22,301 bases of DNA, taken from NCBI GenBank assembly GCA_905207905.1, contig CAJLNC010000046.1:1-22301 (forward strand). Reading direction: 5' to 3'. The position numbers and the translations under genes are program-made. Below the pieces are notes generated by a model. It saw nothing but the letters and a program-made list of their open reading frames with translations, did no database searches and was not told where the DNA came from. Shown here in pieces: positions 1-7,495 of the stretch; the stretch's first letter is position 1; each line of letters starts with the position of its first letter. This stretch comes from an uncultured Lachnospiraceae bacterium (lineage in GTDB: Bacteria > Bacillota_A > Clostridia > Lachnospirales > Lachnospiraceae).

Positions 1-13
1 GGTTCTGGGGAGT

Positions 14-52
14 TTTTTATTTCATAGGAAGGAATTTCCTATGAAATAAAAA
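14..52. repeat. AT-rich 17-bp stem hairpin, repeat family 2 copy 1
   Basis: A perfect inverted repeat: the arm TTTTTATTTCATAGGAA (14-30) pairs with TTCCTATGAAATAAAAA (36-52) around a 5-nt loop. It lies downstream of the minus-strand gene ending at 118, so it could end transcription in either direction, although there is no separate GC stem. The text TTATTTCATAG... and the trailing ATGCTCTGCAGG recur at 6109-6155, so it is more likely a dispersed repeat than a plain terminator. Positions 53-117 hold nothing I recognise. Confidence 0.75.
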
Positions 53-117
53 TGCTCTGCAGGCCAGGCGGTCAATAGCTTCTTCTGCAAAGTGAAAGAC
101 AATCTCCTGTACTGCTT

Positions 118-852
118 TTATAAACGTAAATTCTTGCTGCGCCGGATCAGCCAGAGAATCAGCCAGAGTAAGCTGACGGGAAAGGAAAACAAGCTCAAAA
201 TAAGCAGTCCGGCTCCAAATGATCCGAACAGGGACTCACCGGCTGCGATATTGCTGATGATTCCGAACAGCGCGAGACAGAAACTAAAAGAGAGCCAACA
301 AAAGAAAGCGAGTTTGCTTTCTTTGGCATTTGCGGGGACTCTTGCTTCTTCCTTTTTGCTTCCAAGCTGTTTTTTTAACTGTTCACTTAGAAACTGCTCC
401 TGTTCCTCTAATTCGGTGTCTCCGATTGCTCTTGCGTAGTCTGACCGAAGCAGGTGATATCCCATTTTATCCTGCGTATTTTTGGCTTGACGCAAAAATT
501 GTTCTAAGGTTTCTTCAGCTTCTTCCCAGCACTTTTGTTCCAGCAGAGCGGAGAACCAGTTGGCTGTTATAATATTTTTGGAATGTTTGCTGAATGCCCA
601 GGGACGCCAGTGATTCAATCCCTGTTTCAATTTTTTTAGGTCGTGGTCGTTTTGATAAGTTACTACATAAGGGTTCAGTTTTTTTGCCAGCCAGCGTTCA
701 TATTTACAAGATACCCAAAAAACAAGAGCCAGCAGCGAAAGAATCGCCACAACTGCAATCCACATGGTCTCATAAGAAAAAAAGTGATCATAAATCAGGC
801 ATGCTGCGCCGGTGAGGGCCGCAATGCCGAAAATTGGCCATGGATTTCTCAT
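118..852 (-). CDS. Hypothetical membrane protein with TPR-like middle
   Basis: I do not recognise this 244-residue protein. Two hydrophobic segments lie near the N-terminus (roughly residues 5-22 and 28-47). A charged middle part (about 50-170) is rich in Leu/Glu/Lys with paired helices (NWFSALLEQKCWEEAEETL), resembling a TPR-like helical repeat. Two further membrane segments follow (about 180-200 and 208-235), and the tail is basic. Both ends should be in the membrane with a cytosolic helical middle. The ATG at 852 was chosen because GGAGA lies 9 nt before it; an ATG ten codons upstream (882) has no ribosome binding site. A perfect TATAAT (-) at 925-930 and a palindrome at 897-909 lie upstream, so it probably has its own promoter. 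The function is unknown. Confidence 0.7.
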   Translation of the reverse strand: MRNPWPIFGIAALTGAACLIYDHFFSYETMWIAVVAILSLLALVFWVSCKYERWLAKKLNPYVVTYQNDHDLKKLKQGLNHWRPWAFSKHSKNIITANWFSALLEQKCWEEAEETLEQFLRQAKNTQDKMGYHLLRSDYARAIGDTELEEQEQFLSEQLKKQLGSKKEEARVPANAKESKLAFFCWLSFSFCLALFGIISNIAAGESLFGSFGAGLLILSLFSFPVSLLWLILWLIRRSKNLRL

Positions 853-896
853 AATAGCATATCTCCAATCATCTGTTTGCATAAAGAGTTCAATAT

Positions 897-909
897 GGAC
901 AAATTGTCC
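897..909. promoter_or_regulatory. 13-bp palindrome near the promoter of the 118-852 gene
   Basis: GGACAAATTGTCC is a perfect palindrome (GGACAA-A-TTGTCC). A minus-strand TATAAT lies at 925-930 (ATTATA on the plus strand), so the palindrome would sit just downstream of the expected transcription start, a typical repressor position. The matching -35 is weak. That it is an operator is inference. Confidence 0.4.
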
Positions 910-947
910 TGGTTATATGCACATATTATAGCATTTGAGCGGTCTCT

Positions 948-973
948 CGTCATCATTTTCCAGCAGGATGACG
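948..973 (-). terminator. Possible weak hairpin after the merR-type gene
   Basis: CGTCATC (948-954) and GATGACG (967-973) form a 7-bp stem with a 12-nt loop, 20 bp past the MerR gene's stop codon. There is no clear U-tract, so termination is uncertain. Confidence 0.3.
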
Positions 974-992
974 GGAAATTTCATAAAGATTT

Positions 993-1820
993 TTACAACT
1001 TTTCAGGATCTCGTTTCCGAGGCGTTTTTTGTTCAATGGGAAGCTGTAATTGTGTAATGTATTCGGTTTCATCGGAAGTTGTGTGGATATCAATCCAAAG
1101 AATTTCTAATAAGTTGCCTAGAACGGTGAAATTGTGGGCGTGAGCGTATTGCGTAAGCTGCTGTCCCCAGTAGGCGCTTTGCCTATAATTCCCGCGATAA
1201 GTGACGCACAGGTAATTCCCGCCATCAATGACATCAGAGCCCTCTTCGTCTATCAGAAAAACAGATTGGTAGGACAGTTTTTTTTTCTCTAATAGCATTG
1301 ACAGAGAAATTACGGTTCCAATTTGATTACTTCCAATAATGTATAAACGATTTTGATTTAAATTGATCAGTCGTTTGATCAGAAAATCCATTTCTTCTTC
1401 ATTTTCATATCCTTCAGGTAGATAGTGGCAATGGCGGGGAGGAATGTTCATTAAGCGGATTTCACCCAAAGGAAGAGATAAGGCGGAATGAATGTTGTCT
1501 AATCGGTGTGCTACGTTTTTTTGCAGCTTTTGCAGATACTCCATTTGTTTTGCAATGGCTTCTTTTTCATCCTCCAGCATAGAAAGGGAAGACGAAACGG
1601 TGTGATGTTTTAAGTATTCGTGGATTTGTTCCATCGTAAATCCAATGGAACGCAGATCCCGGATGACATTTAATCGCCATATATCGTGGATACTGTATTG
1701 CCGATATCCGGAGGCAGAGCGCTGTGGTTTGATAATTCCAATCTCTTCGTAGTAACGTATGGAATCTACTCCGATACCATATAATTTAGAAATTTCACCA
1801 ATTTTAAAAAACTTTTTCAT
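993..1820 (-). CDS. MerR-family regulator with GyrI-like effector domain
   Basis: A 275-residue transcription regulator. Residues 1-70 are a MerR winged helix-turn-helix (FKIGEISKLYGIGVDSIRYY, then GYRQYS). A coiled-coil dimerisation helix follows (about 80-115). The C-terminal half (about 120-265) resembles the GyrI-like/effector-binding domain of BmrR-type regulators, which sense small, often lipophilic molecules. It starts at ATG 1820 with GGAGAG upstream. It is divergent from the YitT-type gene at 1915, and the spacer holds a MerR-type operator between -35 and -10 boxes 19 bp apart, so the direct target is very likely that membrane protein. The class is firm; the ligand is unknown. Confidence 0.88.
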   Translation of the reverse strand: MKKFFKIGEISKLYGIGVDSIRYYEEIGIIKPQRSASGYRQYSIHDIWRLNVIRDLRSIGFTMEQIHEYLKHHTVSSSLSMLEDEKEAIAKQMEYLQKLQKNVAHRLDNIHSALSLPLGEIRLMNIPPRHCHYLPEGYENEEEMDFLIKRLINLNQNRLYIIGSNQIGTVISLSMLLEKKKLSYQSVFLIDEEGSDVIDGGNYLCVTYRGNYRQSAYWGQQLTQYAHAHNFTVLGNLLEILWIDIHTTSDETEYITQLQLPIEQKTPRKRDPEKL

Positions 1821-1837
1821 ATTTTATATTTCTCTCC

Positions 1838-1868
1838 TTGACTCTAGTATTATACCAGAGTTTATAAT
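1838..1868 (+). promoter_or_regulatory. MerR-type promoter/operator for the YitT-like gene
   Basis: TTGACT (-35, 1838-1843) and TATAAT (-10, 1863-1868) are separated by 19 bp, the over-long spacer typical of MerR-activated promoters. The spacer region carries a near-perfect palindrome at 1841-1861: arm ACTCTAGTAT, central T, arm ATACCAGAGT, with one mismatched pair. The divergent MerR gene supports this assignment. Confidence 0.85.
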
Positions 1869-1914
1869 TGCTTCATAGCGGTTTGAAAAATAAATTTTAG
1901 AAAGGATTTTTTAA

Positions 1915-2553
1915 ATGCGTTCAGTTTTCAAGGAACTTAAAGTATCATCCATATTACTTTTGTTGTTGGGAAGCGCAATATTAGCTTTTGGACTTTACAA
2001 TATTCATTCTGTGTCCGATGTTACAGAGGGCGGCATCCTGGGATTAACCCTTCTTCTGGAATATTGGTTTGGTATTTCGCCATCTGTTTCCGGTTTTGTA
2101 CTGACAGCAGTATGTTATCTTTTGGGTTGGAAATTGCTGGGGAAACTTTTTCTTGTATATTCTTTTATTTCTTCTATTGGATTTTCTTTTTTTTATAGAA
2201 TCTTTGAACAGTTTGAACCATTATTTCCTAACATTGGTGAAAATCCACTTCTGGCGGCAGTTGCGGGAGCATTGTTTGTAGGTGTGAGCGTCGGGCTATG
2301 CGTCCGGGTGGGCGGGGCGCCGACGGGAGATGATGCGCTTGCAATGAGTTTGAACAAAATACTTTCGCTGGATATTCAGTGGATTTATTTGATCAGTGAT
2401 TTGACCGTATTACTGATTTCTCTGACCTATATTCCAATAAGCAGGATTGGATATTCGCTTTTAACTGTTATTTTATCAGGCCAGATCATTGGCCTTATGC
2501 AAAAGATTCCATTTCCTCAATTTATGGGACTTGGAGAAGCAGTAGAGGATTAA
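1915..2553 (+). CDS. YczE/YyaS/YitT-family membrane protein
   Basis: A 212-residue integral membrane protein with about five or six hydrophobic segments and a Gly-rich signature near residues 125-142 (GVSVGLCVRVGGAPTGDDAL), typical of the YitT/YczE family. Full-length YitT proteins carry a C-terminal DUF2179 domain; this one ends straight after the membrane part and so belongs to the short group. The start has AAAGGA 8 nt upstream. Transcription should come from the MerR-type promoter at 1838-1868. A transport or efflux role controlled by the MerR protein is plausible, but the family's substrates are not established. Confidence 0.82.
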   Translation: MRSVFKELKVSSILLLLLGSAILAFGLYNIHSVSDVTEGGILGLTLLLEYWFGISPSVSGFVLTAVCYLLGWKLLGKLFLVYSFISSIGFSFFYRIFEQFEPLFPNIGENPLLAAVAGALFVGVSVGLCVRVGGAPTGDDALAMSLNKILSLDIQWIYLISDLTVLLISLTYIPISRIGYSLLTVILSGQIIGLMQKIPFPQFMGLGEAVED

Positions 2554-2621
2554 AGCGGAATGGCGCATGCCAGGATGTTGTCGAATAGAATCCTGTTTTG
2601 TATCGAACGCTTAATTTACTC

Positions 2622-2674
2622 TTGTCAGATAAACGACTGTTTACTATACTCAAAAAAGGAAATCGTCGTTTATC
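2622..2674 (+). promoter_or_regulatory. Sigma-70 promoter with split operator before the GNAT gene
   Basis: TTGTCA (2622-2627), a 17-bp spacer and TATACT (2645-2650) make a good promoter. A perfect 10-bp inverted repeat straddles it: GATAAACGAC at 2628-2637 inside the spacer and GTCGTTTATC at 2665-2674, near +10. The arm centres are 37 bp apart, about 3.5 helical turns. It may be a repressor site or a leader hairpin. Confidence 0.6.
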
Positions 2675-2754
2675 GGTTTATGAAAAGTCAAGCTTTTTTG
2701 AAAAAATATTTTTTGCAGCAGGATCAAGGCAGAAAGGATGAAGGGCAGAATATT

Positions 2755-3408
2755 ATGGAACAGAAAATTGTGATAAGAAATGAGAGACAGGATGATTGGG
2801 CAATCGTTGAAAAGATTACGAGGCAAGCGTTTTATAATCAGTATATTCCAGGTTGTGTGGAACACTATTTAGTCCGCAAGATGCGAAAACATGAGGATTT
2901 TATTCCAGAGTTGGATTTTGTTCTGGAATTAAATGGAGATGTGATTGGCAATATCATGTATACAAAAGCAAAGCTTACAGATGAATCTGGAAAGGAAAAG
3001 CATATTTTGACGTTTGGGCCGATTAGTATTCTTCCTTCCTATCAGCGAAAGGGATATGGGAAAATACTCATAGAGCATTCATTTTCTGAGGCGGTTCCAT
3101 TGGGGTATGATACGGTTGTGATCTTTGGCAGTCCGGCCAATTATGTCAGCAGTGGCTTCAAAAGCTGTAAGAAATATAATGTATGTATTGGCAATAAGAA
3201 ATATCCTGCGGCAATGATGGTAAAGGAACTGATTCCAGGCGTGCTTGCCGGACATGAATGGGTTTATCAGGATAGTCCGGTTATGGCAATCCGGGAAGAA
3301 GAAGCACAGCGATATGATGATAGTCTGGAGCCCATGGAAAAGAAATATTTGCCAAGCCAGGAGGAATTCTATATTATGAGCCATTCCTTTTTGGAGAGCG
3401 GCGAGTGA
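2755..3408 (+). CDS. GNAT-family N-acetyltransferase
   Basis: A 217-residue protein with a GNAT fold: an N-terminal strand (KIVIRNERQDDWAIVEKITR), the central strands, then the acetyl-CoA pyrophosphate loop QRKGYG in ISILPSYQRKGYGKILIE (about residues 95-112). It resembles stand-alone GNAT proteins that acetylate small molecules or protein N-termini; the substrate cannot be read. ATG 2755 was chosen because AAGGG lies 9 nt upstream and the family's first strand begins there; in-frame codons upstream to 2560 cover a promoter and inverted repeat and are not protein-like. It has its own promoter at 2622-2650. The same frame stays open for 36 codons after the TGA at 3406. Confidence 0.85.
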   Translation: MEQKIVIRNERQDDWAIVEKITRQAFYNQYIPGCVEHYLVRKMRKHEDFIPELDFVLELNGDVIGNIMYTKAKLTDESGKEKHILTFGPISILPSYQRKGYGKILIEHSFSEAVPLGYDTVVIFGSPANYVSSGFKSCKKYNVCIGNKKYPAAMMVKELIPGVLAGHEWVYQDSPVMAIREEEAQRYDDSLEPMEKKYLPSQEEFYIMSHSFLESGE

Positions 3409-3700
3409 CAGAAGAAGATATGGATTGCAGAAAAGGAAAAACAAAGAGCCAATGAAATGATGCGAAACGCAAGCCGTAATCCGGAGGATGGGATGCAGAA
3501 CGGACATTTTGCAGGATGATTTGGAATAGTTTTTCAGCAAAGAAAATGGAGATGTTGCAGAATGCCAATCCCAGCGGCCTTTCGGTATGTTTTTCCCGGA
3601 AAACAGGTTCGTTTTCGGAGAAAAATCACTCGGAAGGATGCTGCTGGAGGTATTTTGCAACATCTCCTTTTGCAAATGAAAATATAAAATTAAACAGTCC
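3409..3700. other. Convergent spacer with a repeat copy and no clear gene
   Basis: This 292-bp gap between the acetyltransferase (+) and the permease (-) holds the 120-bp inverted-repeat element at 3548-3667. The first part is an in-frame open extension of the acetyltransferase after its stop codon. No convincing gene or GC-rich terminator was seen. Confidence 0.6.
3548..3667. repeat. MITE-like inverted-repeat element, family 1 copy A
   Basis: A 120-bp element bounded by perfect 12-bp terminal inverted repeats, GGAGATGTTGCA (3548-3559) and TGCAACATCTCC (3656-3667). Its core TTTTCGGAGAAAAATCAC matches copy C (21986-22102) in the same orientation, and copy B (6212-6296) in the opposite orientation. 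There is no transposase gene and no obvious target duplication. Confidence 0.85.
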
Positions 3701-5023
3701 TCAGTGATGCTCCTTGGGTAGGGTGATGTTCAGCAGAATAGCTACGATCACTGCAATGACCACAGGAGATTTCCCGAAGATGGTAGTCACCCAGTCGGGA
3801 AAAGCTGCCAGAGAGGAGGATGCCTGTGAGACACCCATACCCAGGGCAGCGGCGAGCCCTACAATGGAAGTATTCCGATAATTCATTTCTTCAGACATTA
3901 CCAGCTTGATGCCGGTCATGGCAATGGAGGCGAATACGGAAACGGTAGCTCCGCCCAGCACTGCATAGGGAATGGTGGTCAAGATGGCGGAAAACTTGGG
4001 AAGGAGTCCGGCGAACAGGATGATCACTGCGGACATTCCCAGCGTGATGCGGTTCACTACTTTTGTGGTGACTACGATTCCCACATTCTGGCTGAAGGTA
4101 GCTGTGGGAAGACAACCAAGGAACGCTCCGACAATGTTGGAAATACCGTAGCCGGAGATAGCCCCCTGCAATTCGCTGGTGGAGGGTTCCCGATTTAAGC
4201 CTCCGGAAGTGGTGGCAGAGAAGTCACCGATGGCCTGAATGGCGTTTACCACAAATAAAATTCCCAGAGCCACACAGGAAGAAACTTCAAATTCAATGCC
4301 AAAGTGCATGAGCTGCGGAAGCTGAAGGACTCCTGCCTGCGCCACGCTGTCAAAGTTTACCATTCCAAAAGGAATGGAAAAAAGGTATCCGGCAATCATA
4401 CCGAGGAGGATGGAAGCCAGCTTGAAGAATCCTTTCCCAAAGTGATTTAAAACGGTAACCACAATGAGCGTAAAGATAGCAACCACCCAGTTTTGCCATT
4501 CGCCATAGGTCGGCTGTCCTGCACCCCCGGCCATGTAGTTGATGGCAGTGGGGTATAAAGAAAGACCTATGGTGAAGACCACGGTTCCTGTGATCAGAGG
4601 AGGGAAGAAGCGGCGAATCTTTTTGATGGCAAGTCCCACGGCAATGGCGCAGAGCCCTCCGATGATCTGAGCACCGAAGATGGCAGCGATTCCATACTGT
4701 TCTGCAATGGCCTGCATACTGGGTACATAGGCAAAGCTGACACCTAAAATAACCGGCAGTCCCGCACCCAGACGAAAACTTCCCTTTTTCCCAAGCGGGA
4801 AGAGCTGCAGCAGTGTGGCAAGGGCGGACACCACAAGTGAAGCCTGGATTAAGAGAACCCGATCCGGAGTTTCTAATCCGGCTGCACCGGATACGATGAT
4901 AGCAGGAGTGACGCAGCCTACGATCATGGCAACTACGTGCTGCAAAGCAAGGGGAAATGCCTGGCTTAGTTTGGGAACACCATCCATTTCAAAAAGTGAG
5001 GCGTGCTGTTTTTCCGGTTTCAT
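3701..5023 (-). CDS. NCS2-family purine (xanthine/urate) permease
   Basis: A 440-residue inner-membrane transporter with about 14 hydrophobic segments, the usual length for the NCS2 (nucleobase:cation symporter-2) family. Visible signatures are AIGDFSATTSGG (about residue 265) and TATFSQNVGIVVTTKV (about residue 310), which match the substrate-site region of xanthine and urate carriers (PbuX, XanQ, UacT) better than uracil carriers. ATG 5023 has AAAGGAGGAG upstream. It lies 15 bp after arcC and is the last gene of the leftward arm, so it is almost certainly co-transcribed with arcC. From its neighbours I infer that it imports urate, xanthine or hypoxanthine, but the exact substrate cannot be decided from sequence. 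Confidence 0.88.
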   Translation of the reverse strand: MKPEKQHASLFEMDGVPKLSQAFPLALQHVVAMIVGCVTPAIIVSGAAGLETPDRVLLIQASLVVSALATLLQLFPLGKKGSFRLGAGLPVILGVSFAYVPSMQAIAEQYGIAAIFGAQIIGGLCAIAVGLAIKKIRRFFPPLITGTVVFTIGLSLYPTAINYMAGGAGQPTYGEWQNWVVAIFTLIVVTVLNHFGKGFFKLASILLGMIAGYLFSIPFGMVNFDSVAQAGVLQLPQLMHFGIEFEVSSCVALGILFVVNAIQAIGDFSATTSGGLNREPSTSELQGAISGYGISNIVGAFLGCLPTATFSQNVGIVVTTKVVNRITLGMSAVIILFAGLLPKFSAILTTIPYAVLGGATVSVFASIAMTGIKLVMSEEMNYRNTSIVGLAAALGMGVSQASSSLAAFPDWVTTIFGKSPVVIAVIVAILLNITLPKEHH

Positions 5024-5038
5024 AATTTAACTCCTCCT

Positions 5039-5992
5039 TTACGCTAAATGGATGTGCGTACCGGTTTTGCCCTGGATACCGTCTTTTGCTTTCTCCAACA
5101 ACGTAATGAGAGATGTGCGCCCTGATTTTGATTCGGCAAATTTTACAGCGGCCTGAACCTTGGGAAGCATGGATCCGGGCGCAAAATGTCCTTCCGCCAT
5201 ATACTGCTTTGCTTCTTCTGTGTTCAAATCATCCAGCCATTTTTCCTCCGGCTTTCCAAAGTTGATAGCGACTTTTTCTACAGCAGTGAGGATGATCAGG
5301 AAGTCTGCCTCCAGATTTTCGGCCAGCAGTTCACTGGCAAAATCTTTGTCAATCACAGCACTGGCCCCCTTCAAATGATTGCCCTGGCGGGTGACCGGAA
5401 TTCCGCCGCCACCGCAGGCAATCACCAGCTGTCCGGAATCTACCAGGCTGCGGATAGCGTCGATTTCTACGATCTCAGCCGGTTTCGGGGAGGCAACTAC
5501 CCGCCGGTATCCACGGCCGGCATCTTCTTTTGTAATGTAGCCGTATTTTTCCTCAGCAATTTTTGCCTCTTCCCGGGTCATAAAATGACCGATCGGCTTG
5601 GAAGGAGTTGCAAAGGCAGGATCATCCTGCTCCACCCGTACTTGGGTGATCATAGTGGTCACAGGGATATTGAAAATATTTCTGTTGTACAGTTCCTCCC
5701 GCAGTGCGTTCTGTAGATCATATCCAATGTAGGCCTGGCTCATGGCAACGCAGACGGAGAGGGGAGTATTGGGCTGATTGGCATCTTCCCGGCTTAAAGC
5801 AGCCATAGCATTGTTGATCATTCCCACCTGGGGACCATTTCCATGGGCCACAATAACCTCGCAGCCCTCCTCGATGAGATCCACAATGGCTCTGGCTGTG
5901 ATTTTTACAGCCTGCATCTGTTCTGGCAGAGTGCTGCCCAGCGCATTGCCCCCAAGGGCAATGACAATACGTTTCTTTTTTTTGTTTTCCAT
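5039..5992 (-). CDS. arcC: Carbamate kinase
   Basis: A 317-residue cytosolic carbamate kinase, which makes ATP from carbamoyl phosphate and ADP, releasing carbamate (then CO2 and ammonia). The length matches ArcC/YqeA. Signatures are ALGGNALG (12-19), AHGNGPQVG (49-57) and ACGGGGIPV (about 200-208) of the amino-acid kinase fold. The ribosome site before ATG 5992 is weak, but the N-terminus fits the family. It is followed after 15 bp by the purine permease and preceded by a 306-bp repeat-filled gap and ygeW. There is no arginine deiminase nearby, so the carbamoyl phosphate most likely comes from YgeW, making this the ATP-yielding step of purine breakdown. Confidence 0.93.
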   Translation of the reverse strand: MENKKKKRIVIALGGNALGSTLPEQMQAVKITARAIVDLIEEGCEVIVAHGNGPQVGMINNAMAALSREDANQPNTPLSVCVAMSQAYIGYDLQNALREELYNRNIFNIPVTTMITQVRVEQDDPAFATPSKPIGHFMTREEAKIAEEKYGYITKEDAGRGYRRVVASPKPAEIVEIDAIRSLVDSGQLVIACGGGGIPVTRQGNHLKGASAVIDKDFASELLAENLEADFLIILTAVEKVAINFGKPEEKWLDDLNTEEAKQYMAEGHFAPGSMLPKVQAAVKFAESKSGRTSLITLLEKAKDGIQGKTGTHIHLA

Positions 5993-6104
5993 AATTTGTT
6001 TAACCCCACAGTAAATGAAAAAATTTCTCCAAAAAGAATTGTCCGTGTTAAAAAGCTCCTGTTTTAAAAGAACCCGGTTTTATAAAACCCCCATTTTATA
6101 AAAC

Positions 6105-6155
6105 CATGATTATTTCATAGAAAATTCCCTCCTATAAAACAATCATGCTCCGCAG
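6105..6155. repeat. Hairpin repeat family 2 copy 2
   Basis: CATGATT (6105-6111) pairs with AATCATG (6141-6147). The text TTATTTCATAG (6110-6120) and the trailing ATGCTCCGCAGG match the element at 14-52 and its flank (ATGCTCTGCAGG). This copy is less symmetrical. Confidence 0.6.
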
Positions 6156-6162
6156 GATTGCA

Positions 6163-6205
6163 CTGCGGCGGACAGGAAAGAGATCGATGAAGCGATCCGC
6201 CGCAG
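6163..6205. repeat. GC-rich 10-bp inverted repeat
   Basis: CTGCGGCGGA (6163-6172) and TCCGCCGCAG (6196-6205) form a perfect 10-bp stem with a 23-nt loop. Its strength suggests transcript folding between ygeW and arcC. There is no U-tract on either side. Confidence 0.7.
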
Positions 6206-6211
6206 GCGGAA

Positions 6212-6296
6212 GGGATGTTACAAAATACCTCCGGCGGTATCCTTTCGGGTGATTTTTCACCCAAAATCCGCCGGGATTCGTATTTTGCAACCTCTC
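6212..6296. repeat. MITE-like inverted-repeat element, family 1 copy B (short)
   Basis: An 85-bp copy, inverted relative to copies A and C and lacking part of the middle. It is a nested hairpin: outer arms ACAAAATAC / GTATTTTGCAA, middle CCGGCGG (6231-6237) / CCGCCGG (6268-6274), inner GGGTGA / TCACCC around TTTT. It ends 2 bp from the ygeW stop codon and so forms that gene's 3' hairpin. Confidence 0.8.
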
Positions 6297-6298
6297 TT

Positions 6299-7495
6299 TT
6301 ATTTAAATACTCTTGGAGTTCCTTTTTCGTCCAGTTTTTTCAAAAGATCAGCAGGATCAGCAAATTTAGCCAAAAGGATCATAGCTGCAATGATATAGGG
6401 TTTGTAGCTTGCTTCTTTGTAGAGGGGATCTCTGTAACGGTCAAATACGGAAGCTTCCACCTCTCCGTCTTTGCAGCTTACATCGTTGATGTCAGCGGGC
6501 AGGCAGTGGAGATATAAAGCTTTGCCGTCCTTGGTAGTTTTCATTAGTTCTTCAGTGCAGCACCAGTCTTTGTGCTCTGCATTCTGAGCCAGCAGCTCTT
6601 TCTCCAGAGCTTTGATGCCCTCTGTGTCACCGTTGCCGTACAGCTCGGTACGTTTTTCCATAGCTGCGAAAGGTGCCCAGCTCTTGGGATATACGATATC
6701 GGCATCCTTGAAAGCCTCAGCCATGCTGTTGGTCTTTGTGAAAGAACCGCCGGATTTCTTCGCATTTTCTGCTGCCACAGCTTCCACTTCCGGGAATACC
6801 TCATAGCCTTCCGGATGAGCCAGAACCACATCCATACCGAAACGGGTCATCAGTCCAATGACACCCTGGGGAACGGAGAGGGGTTTGCCGTAGGAAGGAG
6901 AGTAGGCCCAGGTCATAGCCAGTTTTTTGCCTTTCAGATTTTCCACACCGCCGAATTCATGGATAATGTGAAGCATGTCGGCCATGGCCTGAGTGGGATG
7001 GTCGATATCGCACTGTAAGTTCACCAGAGTCGGTTTCTGCTCCAGGATGCCGTCCTTGTGCCCCTGGGTCACAGCGTCCACCACTTCATGCATATAGGCA
7101 TTTCCTTTTCCAATGTACATATCATCACGGATACCGATGACATCAGCCATAAAGGAGATCATGTTGGCAGTCTCGCGAACTGTTTCGCCGTGAGCCACCT
7201 GGGATTTGCCCTCATCCAGATCCTGTACTTCCAGACCTAACAGGTTGCAGGCAGAAGCGAAGGAGAAACGGGTACGGGTAGAGTTGTCGCGGAATAAGGA
7301 AATACCAAGACCGCTTTCAAATACCTTGGTGGAAATGTTGTTTTCTCTCATATAGCGGAGCGCATCAGCTACGGTAAAGACAGCTTCCAACTCATCATCT
7401 GTTTTCTCCCAGGTGAGGAAGAAATCATTTTCATACATTTCTTTAAAGTTCAGTTTGTTCAGTTTGTCGATGTAACTTTGTAATTTTGCATCCAT
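6299..7495 (-). CDS. ygeW: YgeW-type knotted carbamoyltransferase
   Basis: A 398-residue member of the aspartate/ornithine carbamoyltransferase superfamily, matching YgeW in length. The carbamoyl-phosphate site is SRTR-type: NSTRTRFSF (71-79), HPTQAMADM (166-174) and HCLPAD towards the C-terminus. YgeW is neither a normal ATCase nor OTCase; its substrate is unsettled. In this locus the likely role is phosphorolysis of a ureido intermediate to give carbamoyl phosphate for ArcC (inference). ATG 7495 is preceded by GGAGGATATTTAAA, very like the site before ygeX. The 284-bp gap upstream contains a large nested palindrome. Repeat copy B abuts the stop codon. Confidence 0.93.
   Translation of the reverse strand: MDAKLQSYIDKLNKLNFKEMYENDFFLTWEKTDDELEAVFTVADALRYMRENNISTKVFESGLGISLFRDNSTRTRFSFASACNLLGLEVQDLDEGKSQVAHGETVRETANMISFMADVIGIRDDMYIGKGNAYMHEVVDAVTQGHKDGILEQKPTLVNLQCDIDHPTQAMADMLHIIHEFGGVENLKGKKLAMTWAYSPSYGKPLSVPQGVIGLMTRFGMDVVLAHPEGYEVFPEVEAVAAENAKKSGGSFTKTNSMAEAFKDADIVYPKSWAPFAAMEKRTELYGNGDTEGIKALEKELLAQNAEHKDWCCTEELMKTTKDGKALYLHCLPADINDVSCKDGEVEASVFDRYRDPLYKEASYKPYIIAAMILLAKFADPADLLKKLDEKGTPRVFK

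Larger units (their letters stand above)
5993..6298. other. Repeat-packed ygeW-arcC spacer
   Basis: A 306-bp gap within the leftward arm with no gene but several palindromes: GGTTTTATAAAACC (6076-6089, perfect), the repeat copy at 6105-6155, the GC-rich stem at 6163-6205 and inverted-repeat element B at 6212-6296. No strong promoter for arcC was seen. Confidence 0.7.

Noticed and set aside
643..1143. A 166-codon plus-strand frame across 643-1143
   Set aside because: It spans the 3' end of the MerR gene and the start of the membrane protein gene on the opposite strand; no family features.
3079..3675. A 198-codon minus-strand frame over the acetyltransferase and repeat A
   Set aside because: Half is the antisense of the GNAT gene and half lies in the inverted repeat; there is no ribosome site.
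6060..6296. A CRISPR array in the repeat-rich arcC-ygeW spacer
   Set aside because: The palindromes differ from one another and there are no regularly spaced direct repeats or cas genes.
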